A stretch of 64,000 bases of DNA, taken from the NCBI RefSeq assembly GCF_013410065.1, contig NZ_JACCCW010000002.1, positions 2,039,518-2,103,517 on the forward strand, in the 5' to 3' direction. Source of the stretch: Granulicella arctica (GTDB taxonomy: Bacteria; Acidobacteriota; Terriglobia; Terriglobales; Acidobacteriaceae). The stretch's first letter is position 1. Each line of letters opens with the position of its first letter. The notes under the pieces are model-generated. The model saw only the letters and a list, made by a program, of their open reading frames with translations. It had not been told where the DNA came from and made no database searches. Positions 53,056 to 61,285 of this stretch are shown here, piece by piece. Position numbers and translations under genes: made by a program.

Positions 53056-54000
53056 ATGCAGATATTCCATTCCCTCAACCAGCTCCCCCCCGACTTCGGC
53101 CCCACCATCGCCACCATCGGCAACTTCGACGGCGTGCATCGCGGCCACTGCTGGGTCATCGCCGAGGTCATCGCCCGCGCCCAAGCTCTCGGCCTCCGCT
53201 CCATCGCCATCACCTTCGATCCGCATCCCGCTCACATCCTGCGCCCACAGATCAACCTGCCCCTCATCACACCCCTCGCGCAGAAACTTGACCTCCTCGC
53301 CGCAACCGGTATCGGCGCCACCCTCGTCCTCCCCTTCGACGAAGCCTTCTCCCACACCACCGCCCGCACCTTCGCCGACACCGTCCTCAAACAAGCCGTC
53401 CGCGCCGCCGAGGTCCACGAGGGCGAAAACTTTCGCTTCGGCTACCAGGCCGAGGCAGGCATCGACAGCCTCGAACTCCTGGGCCGCGAACTCGGCTTCT
53501 CCGTCCGCGTCTTTGCCCCGCAGATCCTGCGCGGCCAGGTCGTCTCCTCCAGCCGCATCCGCCAGCGCATCGCCGCCGGAGACGTCAGCCAGGCCCGCGT
53601 CCTCCTGGGCCGCCCCTTCTCCATCGACAGCACTCCAGCCCCCGGCCGTGGCTATGGCACCCGCTTCACCGTCCCCACCATCAACCTAGCCCCCTACGCC
53701 AACCTGCTCCCCGCAAACGGCGTCTACGTCACCACCCTCCGCGTCGGCGAGGAGACCTTCGAAGCCGTCACCAACATCGGCAACCGCCCCACCTTCGGCG
53801 CCGACTCCTTCACCGTCGAGTCCCACCTCCTCAACTTCCACCCCATCGCCCTCGACGAAGCCACCCCGCTCCGCCTCACCTTCCTCAAGCGCCTCCGCCC
53901 CGAGATCCGCTGGCCCAACCCCGAAGCCCTCAAGCAGCAAATCGGCATCGACGTAGCCCGCGCCCGCCGCTACTTCACCCTCTGCAACCTCAGCTTCTAA
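53056..54000 (+). CDS. ribF: bifunctional riboflavin kinase/FAD synthetase
   Basis: 314 residues. ATIGNFDGVHRGHCWVIAEV is the nucleotidyltransferase HxGH motif; SSSRIRQRIAAGDVSQARVL bridges to the flavokinase half with GRGYGTRFTVPTINL and VTNIGNRPTFGADSFTVESH. It makes FMN and FAD. It follows the MBL gene by 19 bp and ends 10 bp from the convergent TlpA-like gene. Confidence 0.95.
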   Translation: MQIFHSLNQLPPDFGPTIATIGNFDGVHRGHCWVIAEVIARAQALGLRSIAITFDPHPAHILRPQINLPLITPLAQKLDLLAATGIGATLVLPFDEAFSHTTARTFADTVLKQAVRAAEVHEGENFRFGYQAEAGIDSLELLGRELGFSVRVFAPQILRGQVVSSSRIRQRIAAGDVSQARVLLGRPFSIDSTPAPGRGYGTRFTVPTINLAPYANLLPANGVYVTTLRVGEETFEAVTNIGNRPTFGADSFTVESHLLNFHPIALDEATPLRLTFLKRLRPEIRWPNPEALKQQIGIDVARARRYFTLCNLSF

Positions 54001-54010
54001 GCCCAACCCA

Positions 54011-54862
54011 TCAAGGGTGCAAACCAGCCTGCGCCAGCATCACCAGAAACTGATGCTGCGTCATTTGATCGATGGACTGGCCCACCAGTTTCCCCTCGCG
54101 ATCAAAGACAAAGCTCTTCGGAATCCCCTCCACATGAAACTGTGTCGCTACTTTTCTCCCCGGATCTAGCAAAACCGGCGGATGATAGTTCGCCTGGGTA
54201 ACAAACGAACCAACCTTGAACATCTCCTCATCCGAGATGGAAAGAACCACCAGCCCCTGCGGCTGAAAGTGGGTATAGATCACATCCAGATCGGGCATCT
54301 CCTTACGGCAGGGCGGGCACCATGTCGCCCAGAAGTTCACGAGGACGATCTTCCCGCGTAATTCTGACAGCGTGACCTTTTTGCCATGGAGATCCTTAAG
54401 CGTAAAGTCAGCCTTTGCCACGTCCGCATCGTTGGCCGCAAGAATCTCTCCCGCCTTCGCCAGCAACGGATCATTCAGCTCAACCGTCACCCCTTCGTAC
54501 CGCACCAGACTAGCCAGCGAGAGATACGGCCCCGGAGGTACACCACCATCCTTCGCGGGCTGCGGCGACTCCGCAAGCGACAGCGCAAGGGTAGTCGCCA
54601 CCGCCTGAAGAGCGTCATGTCCCTGATCCCCCTCCGTGACAAGGTGGGAAAGACCATACGCCAGCTTCAGCTTAGGCAGCCCCGCCGGCAGCGTACGAAT
54701 ATCCATCGCAGTCTTGATCGTGGCCGCGGGCCGTTGTGCATCCGGAACAGAGCGAAGGGTCTGAATCTGCTTGGTGATCGACGACTCGCTAACCTGAGCA
54801 AGCAGAGTCGTTGGAGTGAGCAAAGCCAAAGTAAGCAATAAAGTACGTCTGGAAGAGAACAT
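54011..54862 (-). CDS. TlpA-like periplasmic thioredoxin-fold protein
   Basis: 283 residues from ATG 54862 (GAGG four bases upstream). The signal peptide ends TTLLAQ. The first 120 residues are helical. The thioredoxin domain (about 140-283) has LRGKIVLVNFWATWCPPCRK with the CPPC active site and the cis-Pro region GIPKSFVFDREGK. It probably reduces periplasmic disulfides or cytochrome c precursors. The N-terminal extension distinguishes it from plain ResA/TlpA. Confidence 0.85.
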   Translation of the reverse strand: MFSSRRTLLLTLALLTPTTLLAQVSESSITKQIQTLRSVPDAQRPAATIKTAMDIRTLPAGLPKLKLAYGLSHLVTEGDQGHDALQAVATTLALSLAESPQPAKDGGVPPGPYLSLASLVRYEGVTVELNDPLLAKAGEILAANDADVAKADFTLKDLHGKKVTLSELRGKIVLVNFWATWCPPCRKEMPDLDVIYTHFQPQGLVVLSISDEEMFKVGSFVTQANYHPPVLLDPGRKVATQFHVEGIPKSFVFDREGKLVGQSIDQMTQHQFLVMLAQAGLHP

Positions 54863-54924
54863 CGTGCCTCGTGGCTTGGAAGTTCGGATCATTCTACCGG
54901 AAGCGCCCAGAGCCCCTCATATCC

Positions 54925-57459
54925 TCACAACTGCGGAGCCGCCTGTGGCACCTTTGCTGCCGGAGCATCATCCGAACTCCCCGCAGTAGGAGCCACCACC
55001 TTCGGCTGATCTCCACCACTCGAATCTGGCATATCCTCGTCGTCCGAATCCGTATCCTCTGCCTTCGGAGCGACCGGCTTCACCACAGGTGCCCTCTGCG
55101 GCACATCCACATCCAACACCTTCTTCGGAGCAGTCGCTGTCGAGAACGCCTCCTTCGGCTTGTCCGCAATCGCCGCCCGCATAAAGTCGATCCATATCGG
55201 CAACGCCGCCTTCGCCCCCGTCTCCTTCTTACCCAGCGATTCCCGATCGTCGAACCCGATCCACGTCCCACACGTCACCGAAGGCGAAAACCCGACAAAC
55301 CACGCATCTGTGTAGTTATTCGTCGTCCCCGTCTTGCCACCGAGCGGATGCTTCAACGCCGATGCCGTCGCCGCCGTCCCATACTGAACCACCGCCTTCA
55401 GCATCACCATCATCTGCCGCGCCGTATCGACCGAGATCACCTCCGTCACCTCCGGCATCTTCTCCTTCAGCGGCAGCCCATCCGCCTGCACCAGCTTGCG
55501 AATGTAGTGCGGCTCGATCCGTATCCCGTCATTAGGAAACACTGTATACGCACCCACCTGCTCATACAGCGTCAGGTCCGCCGCGCCAATCGCCACCGGC
55601 AGATACGCCGGCAGGTTACTCGTCACCCCAAACCGCCGCGCCGTCTCAATCACCTTGCGAATCCCTACCTGGCTCGCCAGCTTCAGCGCCGGAATATTCC
55701 GTGACTCTGCAAACGCGCTCGTCAGCGTCATCGTTCCCGCAAACCCCGACTCGTAGTCGTGTGGCGTATACCACCCGCTCGGCGTCGGAAAGCTCGTCGG
55801 CGCATCCAAAATGATGTCGCTCGGCTTCGACCCCGCCTCAATCGCCGCCGTATACACATACGGCTTGAACGACGACCCCACCTGGCGCTCCGCCTGCGTC
55901 GCCCGGTTGAACTGGCTCAGCGCATAATCGCGCCCACCCACCATCGCCATCACCTCACCGTTGGCGTTATCCACCGCCATCAGAGAAGCCTGCGCCCCAG
56001 AATCCTGCTCCAGCACCGCCCTGAATCCCTCCGCGCCAGCATTCTCAGCCAGCCGCGCGCCCAGCTTCAGATACACCACATCCCCGACCTTCAGCAAACT
56101 CTCCGCATTCCACTGCTGCGTCCACGCCCAGTCCTCTGGCTGAAGCACCACCTGCGACGTCCCCACCTTCAACTGCACCTGCCGCGGCGTCAATGCCGTC
56201 ACCACCCCATGGACATAGCTTCCCGTCTCCAGAGTCTGCGCCCAGTCCGGATGCTGGTACCCATCCAATCCGTCCGGGCTGGCCAGGACATTCTGTAGAT
56301 GGCCCTTCCATCCCCGCCGCCGTTCATAGGTCGCAAGCCCATCCATCACTGCCTTGTTAGCCGCCCTCTGTAGGTCCAGATCAAGCGTCGTGTACACCCG
56401 CAGCCCCGCGCCGTGCACCTCCTCCGCGCCATACTCCTTCTCGAGCTGCCGCCGTATCTCCTCCACAAAATACGGAGCTACGCTGTTCACCGGCGTCGCG
56501 ATATGCAGCCCCAGCGGAGCCGCCATCGCCCCCGCTGCCTGCGCCGACGTAATCTTCCCGTCCATCAGCATCTCGTGGAGCACCAGGTTCCGCCGCCGCA
56601 GCGCCTTGTCCGGATGCCGGATCGGTGAATACGCCTCCGGCCCTTTCGGCAGCCCGCCCAGCAGAGCCGCCTCCGGCAGCGTCAGCTCCCGCACATGTTT
56701 GCTGAAATAAAACTCCGATCCTGCCTCGAACCCGTACGTTCCATGCCCCAGGTAGATCTGGTTCGCGTAGAGCTGGAAGATCTGCTGCTTCGTAAACCGC
56801 CGCTCGATCTGCATCGAGAGCAGAATCTCCTGAAACTTCCGCCCGTACGTCTTCTCCGACGAGAGAAACAGGTTCCGCGCCAGTTGCATCGTCAGCGTCG
56901 ACGCTCCCTGCGCCCTTCCCTTCGAGTGCAGGTCTCGCCACGCCGCGCCCACCGCGCGAAACAGGTTCACCCCCCAGTTGCTCTCGAAGCTCTTGTCCTC
57001 AATCGAGATAATCGCCTCGCGCAGCACTGGCGGAAACTGCTCATACGGCACCACCACCCGCCGCTCCAACGCGAACGACCCGAATACCTTCCCATGAATG
57101 TCGTAGAGCTCCGTCGTCGTATCCGGCCGATACCGTACCAGGTCTTCCATCTGCGGAAGATCGACCGAGTACACCAGCATCAACCCGCTCGTGATCCCGA
57201 GCACCGCCGCCAGCCCAAGCAGCGCCAGAAAAGTCGTCCGCACCGCGATCCGCCGCGACGGAAACTCCAGCCGCCGCAGATCGACAAATGAGAAGAGCCA
57301 CGCCGCAACCGGAGCGCAGACCACATAGATCCACTTACAGACAATAGCGATCCACTGGCAGACAATAACCACTGCCCTGCCAATGCGGGACAGCCACTTC
57401 CGCCACGGCTTGGCCGCAACCTCAGGGTCTCTCGTCTCGCGGCTGGAGCTTACCGGCAT
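54925..57459 (-). CDS. class A penicillin-binding protein (GT51 plus transpeptidase)
   Basis: About 844 residues. There is a cytoplasmic N-terminus and a membrane helix (about 75-100). The GT51 domain has ISIEDKSFESNWGVNLFRAV (catalytic Glu of ED; the usual His of the ExxFxxHxG motif is Asn), GASTLTMQLARNLFL and YANQIYLGHGTYGFEAGSEF. The transpeptidase has SSFKPYVY (SxxK), AESRN (SxN) and GGKTGTTNNYTDAWFVG (KTG). A charged, Pro/Asp-rich tail ends it. It polymerises and crosslinks murein. The S41-like gene lies 29 bp upstream on the same strand. Confidence 0.93.
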   Translation of the reverse strand: MPVSSSRETRDPEVAAKPWRKWLSRIGRAVVIVCQWIAIVCKWIYVVCAPVAAWLFSFVDLRRLEFPSRRIAVRTTFLALLGLAAVLGITSGLMLVYSVDLPQMEDLVRYRPDTTTELYDIHGKVFGSFALERRVVVPYEQFPPVLREAIISIEDKSFESNWGVNLFRAVGAAWRDLHSKGRAQGASTLTMQLARNLFLSSEKTYGRKFQEILLSMQIERRFTKQQIFQLYANQIYLGHGTYGFEAGSEFYFSKHVRELTLPEAALLGGLPKGPEAYSPIRHPDKALRRRNLVLHEMLMDGKITSAQAAGAMAAPLGLHIATPVNSVAPYFVEEIRRQLEKEYGAEEVHGAGLRVYTTLDLDLQRAANKAVMDGLATYERRRGWKGHLQNVLASPDGLDGYQHPDWAQTLETGSYVHGVVTALTPRQVQLKVGTSQVVLQPEDWAWTQQWNAESLLKVGDVVYLKLGARLAENAGAEGFRAVLEQDSGAQASLMAVDNANGEVMAMVGGRDYALSQFNRATQAERQVGSSFKPYVYTAAIEAGSKPSDIILDAPTSFPTPSGWYTPHDYESGFAGTMTLTSAFAESRNIPALKLASQVGIRKVIETARRFGVTSNLPAYLPVAIGAADLTLYEQVGAYTVFPNDGIRIEPHYIRKLVQADGLPLKEKMPEVTEVISVDTARQMMVMLKAVVQYGTAATASALKHPLGGKTGTTNNYTDAWFVGFSPSVTCGTWIGFDDRESLGKKETGAKAALPIWIDFMRAAIADKPKEAFSTATAPKKVLDVDVPQRAPVVKPVAPKAEDTDSDDEDMPDSSGGDQPKVVAPTAGSSDDAPAAKVPQAAPQL

Positions 57460-57487
57460 CCCTACCACTCTAAACTGCGTCGAGCTT

Positions 57488-58708
57488 CTAAGCCTTGGCC
57501 TTCAACACATCCAGCGCCTTGGAGAGCTGCTCATCCACCGTCACGCCCGGCTTATGATCCACCGGCTGCGCCGATGTCGTATCGCCAAACCCCTCCGCCT
57601 CATCCGCGATCGTCGACGCCACCAGCACTCCCGGCATCACCCCATCGTCCTGCAACTTCTTCCCCGAAGGCGACTCGTACTTCGCCACGGACAGGATCAG
57701 CGCCGCGCCATCCGGCAGCTCAAACGTCTTCTGCTGAGCGCCTTCGCCGAACGTCCGCTCGCCGATCAAATCAGCCCGCTTATCGTCCAGCAGAGCCCCC
57801 GCCACCAGTTCCGCCGGCCCGGACGTGCCCCGGTTCACCAGTACCACCATCGGCGCCGTCGCGTTGATCGCCAGCTTCTCATCCGCCTCGAACGTCTGCT
57901 TCGGGAACTTCTGCCCCTCGAGCGTCGCGATCGTCCCCGTCTTCAGGAAGAAGTTCGCCAACCGCGTCGCCTCAGCCATATCGCCAGCCGCTACATCGCG
58001 CAAGTCCAGCAGAATCTTCTTGTTCCCGGCCTTCTGCATCCCCTTCAGCTTCGCCTCGACCTGCTGCACATGATCGTGGTCCAACGCACCCGGCTTCAGA
58101 TACAGAATGCTCGAGTTCTCATACATCGTCTCCGACACCGGGGGCAGCGTCACATTCACCCGTGTCAGCGTCACCTTCTCCGGATTCGGATTCCGTGGCC
58201 GCACCACCCCCAGTACCAACTCCGTTCCCGGCTGCCCCTCCAACATCCTCTGGACCACCGCCAGCGACATCTCACGCGTATCCTCGGTCCCAATCATCTC
58301 AATCAGGTCGCCGTCATCCAGATTCGCTTTGTCCGCCGGGCTTCCCGGAATGACCGATACCACCGTCGCATACCCATACCGCTTCGAGATATTGATCCCA
58401 ACCTGCGCCTTGCCGCCCTTGTCGGCCTTATACGCCGTGTACTCCGTCGGCGTCAGGTAGCTCGAGTCCGCATCCAGCGACTCCAATAAGCCCCGCAGCG
58501 CCCCATTCGTCACCTTCGGGATATTTGGCTCAACCACATAGTCCGTCTGGATATGCCGCAGCACCTCGCTGTACACGTTGATCTGCTTGTACGCGCCATC
58601 CTGCGCATCAGTCGCCGCGCTCACTCCTGTCGAGTTCACGCCAAGAAACACCACCAGCACCAGAACAACGGAAACAACAAGCAACAGAATCTTCGAACTC
58701 TTAGGCAT
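57488..58708 (-). CDS. S41 C-terminal-processing-protease homologue lacking the Ser/Lys dyad
   Basis: 406 residues. The N-terminal anchor or signal (ILLLVVSVVLVLVVFLGV), cap helices, a PDZ domain (about 85-175; GYATVVSVIPGSPADKANLD) and the S41 core are all present. In active members the sequence reads GTASASE and, 25 residues later, TFGKG. Here these are GTSGPAE and TFGEG, so the nucleophile Ser position is Gly and the Lys is Glu at exactly the right spacing. It is therefore probably a non-catalytic scaffold or adaptor, unless the shifted Ser works. It precedes the class A PBP gene, which suggests a cell-wall role. Confidence 0.85.
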   Translation of the reverse strand: MPKSSKILLLVVSVVLVLVVFLGVNSTGVSAATDAQDGAYKQINVYSEVLRHIQTDYVVEPNIPKVTNGALRGLLESLDADSSYLTPTEYTAYKADKGGKAQVGINISKRYGYATVVSVIPGSPADKANLDDGDLIEMIGTEDTREMSLAVVQRMLEGQPGTELVLGVVRPRNPNPEKVTLTRVNVTLPPVSETMYENSSILYLKPGALDHDHVQQVEAKLKGMQKAGNKKILLDLRDVAAGDMAEATRLANFFLKTGTIATLEGQKFPKQTFEADEKLAINATAPMVVLVNRGTSGPAELVAGALLDDKRADLIGERTFGEGAQQKTFELPDGAALILSVAKYESPSGKKLQDDGVMPGVLVASTIADEAEGFGDTTSAQPVDHKPGVTVDEQLSKALDVLKAKA

Positions 58709-58822
58709 AGGACTAAACTCTCCACGGACATCATCGCAGCAACAGTCAGGGATTAGACGAAGCTCTTATGCGAAATGATACTCTGGAACCCGGATTGGAT
58801 GCCGAAGGCACCCAAACACAAT

Positions 58823-58899
58823 TGGTGGCGGTGGACAGAATCGAACTGTCGACCTACGGGTTATGAGTCCGTCGCTCTAACCATCTGAGCTACACCGCC
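58823..58899 (-). tRNA. tRNA-Met (CAT anticodon)
   Basis: 77 nt including an encoded CCA. Acceptor arms GGCGGTG/CACCGCC pair fully, D-arm GCTCAGATGGTTAGAGC, anticodon loop CTCATAA with CAT at 58865-58863, and T-arm with GTTCGATTC. It resembles elongator tRNA-Met; a lysidine-modified tRNA-Ile2 shares the anticodon and cannot be ruled out. The closing pair of the anticodon stem is A-C. Confidence 0.93.
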
Positions 58900-59016
58900 T
58901 GGTGTGGAGGGCTGTATTGGGAGGAACATCTCGCGGCGCACACATAACCCACACCGCTCACAACAGCCTGTCATGATGATACTTGATTCCCTGCATTGGG
59001 TAAACGAGGCCGCGTT

Positions 59017-59289
59017 ATGATCGGCTCGAAAATCGCGCTGTGGAAGTCAATCCTTTTTCTCATCGCATTATCCATCGCCGCATTCGCCCCTTTTCTATAC
59101 ATGGGCATAGCAACAGACTGCAAACCTGGGCAGAATGATGGCCAGTGTGGTCTTAGCACCTTCGTGGGCTTCATAAACGGAGCAGGTGCCGCCGCAGCGA
59201 TACTTTTCTGTGGAGGCATTTATCTCGTTATCCTTCAGATCAAGAAAAGAAACGCAGCAAGAACGCTCCGAGAAACGAATCCACATTAA
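59017..59289 (+). CDS. small membrane protein, uncharacterised
   Basis: 90 residues from ATG 59017 (GAGG seven bases upstream). Two hydrophobic segments (about 10-33 and 50-75) flank a short loop with two Cys (CKPGQNDGQCG), a candidate periplasmic disulfide; the C-terminus is basic (IKKRNAARTLRETN). I recognise no family. It ends two bases before the kdsB ATG, so the two are probably co-translated. Confidence 0.65.
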   Translation: MIGSKIALWKSILFLIALSIAAFAPFLYMGIATDCKPGQNDGQCGLSTFVGFINGAGAAAAILFCGGIYLVILQIKKRNAARTLRETNPH

Positions 59290-59291
59290 GA

Positions 59292-60083
59292 ATGATTGAA
59301 ACTCACCAAAACTCATCTCGCGTTCTCGGCGTCATCCCCGCTCGCCTCGCCTCCACCCGCCTGCCCCGCAAGGTCCTCCGCCAGATCGCCGGACGCCCCA
59401 TGCTCGCCTGGGTCGTCGAAGCCGCCCGCGCCTGCCCCCAGCTCGACAATCTCATCGTCGCCACCGACTCCGACGAGGTCGCCGATCTCTGCCGGCAAAA
59501 TAACTGGCCCGTCCAGATAACCTCGCCCGACCTCCCCAGCGGCTCCGATCGCGTCCACGCCGTGGCCCAGCTCTACCCAGCCGACATCTACGTCAACATC
59601 CAGGGCGACGAACCCCTCCTCCGCGCCGAGCACCTCACTGCGCTCCTCCGCCCCTTCAACCAACCCCACGTCGACGTCACGACCCTCAAAGTCCGCTGCA
59701 CCGAGGCCAACATCCATAATCCCAATGCCGTCAAGGTCGTAACCGCCGCCGATGGCCGCGCCCTCTACTTCTCCCGAGCCACCATTCCCTACGATCGGGA
59801 CGCCGCAGGCGCCACCTATTGGAAGCACATCGGCCTCTACGCCTATCGCAAGGCTGCCCTCGACCGCTTCCCCACTCTACCCACCAGCACCCTCGAAACC
59901 ACCGAGCGCCTCGAACAGCTCCGCTTCCTCGAAAACGGCCTCAGCCTCTACGTTGAGCCCACCGACTTCGACACCATCGGCGTCGACACCGAAGCCGACC
60001 TCCAACACGTAGAAGCCTTACTCCTCGCCGCCACCGCTAGCTCCGCCGCAACCCCAACTCACGCCAAAAAACTGTCATCCTGA
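59292..60083 (+). CDS. kdsB: 3-deoxy-manno-octulosonate cytidylyltransferase
   Basis: 263 residues. VIPARLASTRLPRKVLRQIA (CTP loop), VATDSDEVADLC, SGSDRVHAVAQLYPADIYVN, QGDEPLL and YFSRATIPYDRD match KdsB. It makes CMP-Kdo for lipopolysaccharide, which marks the organism as an LPS-bearing diderm. It starts two bases after the small membrane protein gene, and the interspersed repeat overlaps the end of the gene. Confidence 0.94.
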   Translation: MIETHQNSSRVLGVIPARLASTRLPRKVLRQIAGRPMLAWVVEAARACPQLDNLIVATDSDEVADLCRQNNWPVQITSPDLPSGSDRVHAVAQLYPADIYVNIQGDEPLLRAEHLTALLRPFNQPHVDVTTLKVRCTEANIHNPNAVKVVTAADGRALYFSRATIPYDRDAAGATYWKHIGLYAYRKAALDRFPTLPTSTLETTERLEQLRFLENGLSLYVEPTDFDTIGVDTEADLQHVEALLLAATASSAATPTHAKKLSS

Positions 60084-60142
60084 GCGAAGTGCGAAGCACG
60101 CAGTCGAAGGACCTGCGGTTGCTTTTGCCGTTGCTTGTCCTT
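60075..60142. repeat. interspersed repeat, copy 2
   Basis: tcatcctgagcgaag, a small hairpin (tgcg-aagca-cgca), then gcagtcgaaggacctgcggttgctttt, matching 13168-13240 in the flanks while the hairpin stem differs. It overlaps the last three codons of kdsB, and an HAD gene converges on it. This looks like a REP/MITE-like dispersed unit. Confidence 0.8.
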
Positions 60143-60197
60143 TTGGTTGTCGTTCCGAAAACACAGCTGCGGAAGCTGCTGTTACCGTTCAGTCGCC

Positions 60198-60854
60198 CTA
60201 CCGCTCCACCACCGGAAACCCCAGCACCAACTCACCAATTCCCGCCACTACCCGCAGCACCTCCAGCGAATCCACCACCCAATCCGCCACTCCCAAATCC
60301 TCCGCTGTATGCGTCCCCAACACCCCCAGCACCCGGCAGCCCGCGGCCTTGCCCGCGCCTACCCCGGAAGGGGCATCCTCCACAACAACGCACTCCGATG
60401 GCGCAAACCCCAGCAACCCCGCCCCGCGTACATACGGCTCCGGATCGGGCTTGCCCCGCTCCACCATATCCGCGCTGATAATTCGCTCCGGCACCGGAAG
60501 CCCTGCCACCTTCAGCCGTCCCAGCATCAACCGATGCGTCGCCGAGGTCACAATCGCCCACCGCTCGGGCGGAAGCGACTTCAGCAGCTCCCGCACCCCC
60601 GGCAGCACCTTCAGGTCCTCCGTATCGGCGATCTCCATGTCTTCGATCACCCGCAAACCCTCCGCCGCATCGATATCCGGCCGCAGCTCCCGAATAATAT
60701 CGATCGCCCGCTTCCCATGAGGAATCTCAAAGTTCTCAGGGTCCGGCAGCCCATAGATCGCCGCCCACCGCCGCCAGCACCGATTAACCGAACCGATGGA
60801 GCTAATCAGCACCCCATCCATATCGAACAACAACCCCTTCGTCTCAACCCTCAC
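60198..60854 (-). CDS. HAD-superfamily hydrolase, beta-phosphoglucomutase/phosphatase-like
   Basis: 218 residues, GTG start. Motif I LFDMDGVLISS, motif II VTSATHR, motif III K in RGKPDPEPY and motif IV VVVEDAPSGVGAG are complete, with a helical cap in between (about 16-90). Typical substrates are sugar phosphates or phosphoglycolate. The GTG overlaps the TGA of the preceding gene (GTGA), which couples it to the phosphohexomutase operon. Confidence 0.85.
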   Translation of the reverse strand: MRVETKGLLFDMDGVLISSIGSVNRCWRRWAAIYGLPDPENFEIPHGKRAIDIIRELRPDIDAAEGLRVIEDMEIADTEDLKVLPGVRELLKSLPPERWAIVTSATHRLMLGRLKVAGLPVPERIISADMVERGKPDPEPYVRGAGLLGFAPSECVVVEDAPSGVGAGKAAGCRVLGVLGTHTAEDLGVADWVVDSLEVLRVVAGIGELVLGFPVVER

Positions 60855-61285
60855 CGAACCCCCACATGCACTGTCACGACGCCGTCTACGCCATACCTAT
60901 CGAAGTCAGCATCATATAAGCGATCGAGCGGCGTTGCCCAAGCCTCACTCCACGCCTCGAACACACCCATCGGCAACTCGCCTGTAGCCCGCAACACCGC
61001 GAACCGTCCCGCCGCAATCTGAACCTTTTTCATCCCTTTAGCCACTCGCACATCGCCATCCACCGCACACCCGATTACCACTGTATATGGGGCGTTGAAA
61101 TCCCCCTCGTACTCGCAATATATGCAGTAGACCGAATCGTTTCGCCGCCCTTCGATCGCCTGCGCCCCACCCATCGTAAGAAATCTACGCCAGAGATCCC
61201 CAATAAGCTCAGGAGTCGCATTCGACACCCGCGCAAAGATTCCCGCTACCGTGAACGCCCTCTCCTCGAGAATCTCATAGCTCAA
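60851..61285 (-). CDS. GyrI-like/AraC effector-binding domain protein
   Basis: 144 residues from a TTG whose last bases overlap the phosphohexomutase stop (TTGA). LSYEILEERAFTVAGIFARV, GDLWRRFL, VYCIYCEYEGDFNAPYTVVI, then FAVLRATGELPMGVFEAWSE are typical of stand-alone GyrI-like small-molecule-binding domains (SOUL/GyrI superfamily). No DNA-binding domain is attached. It may bind or hydrolyse a small ligand. Confidence 0.78.
   Translation of the reverse strand: MSYEILEERAFTVAGIFARVSNATPELIGDLWRRFLTMGGAQAIEGRRNDSVYCIYCEYEGDFNAPYTVVIGCAVDGDVRVAKGMKKVQIAAGRFAVLRATGELPMGVFEAWSEAWATPLDRLYDADFDRYGVDGVVTVHVGVR

Noticed and set aside
58823..58899. tRNA-Met as attachment site of the integrase at 11602-13023
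   Set aside because: More than 45 kb away with housekeeping genes between and no matching repeat seen near the integrase.
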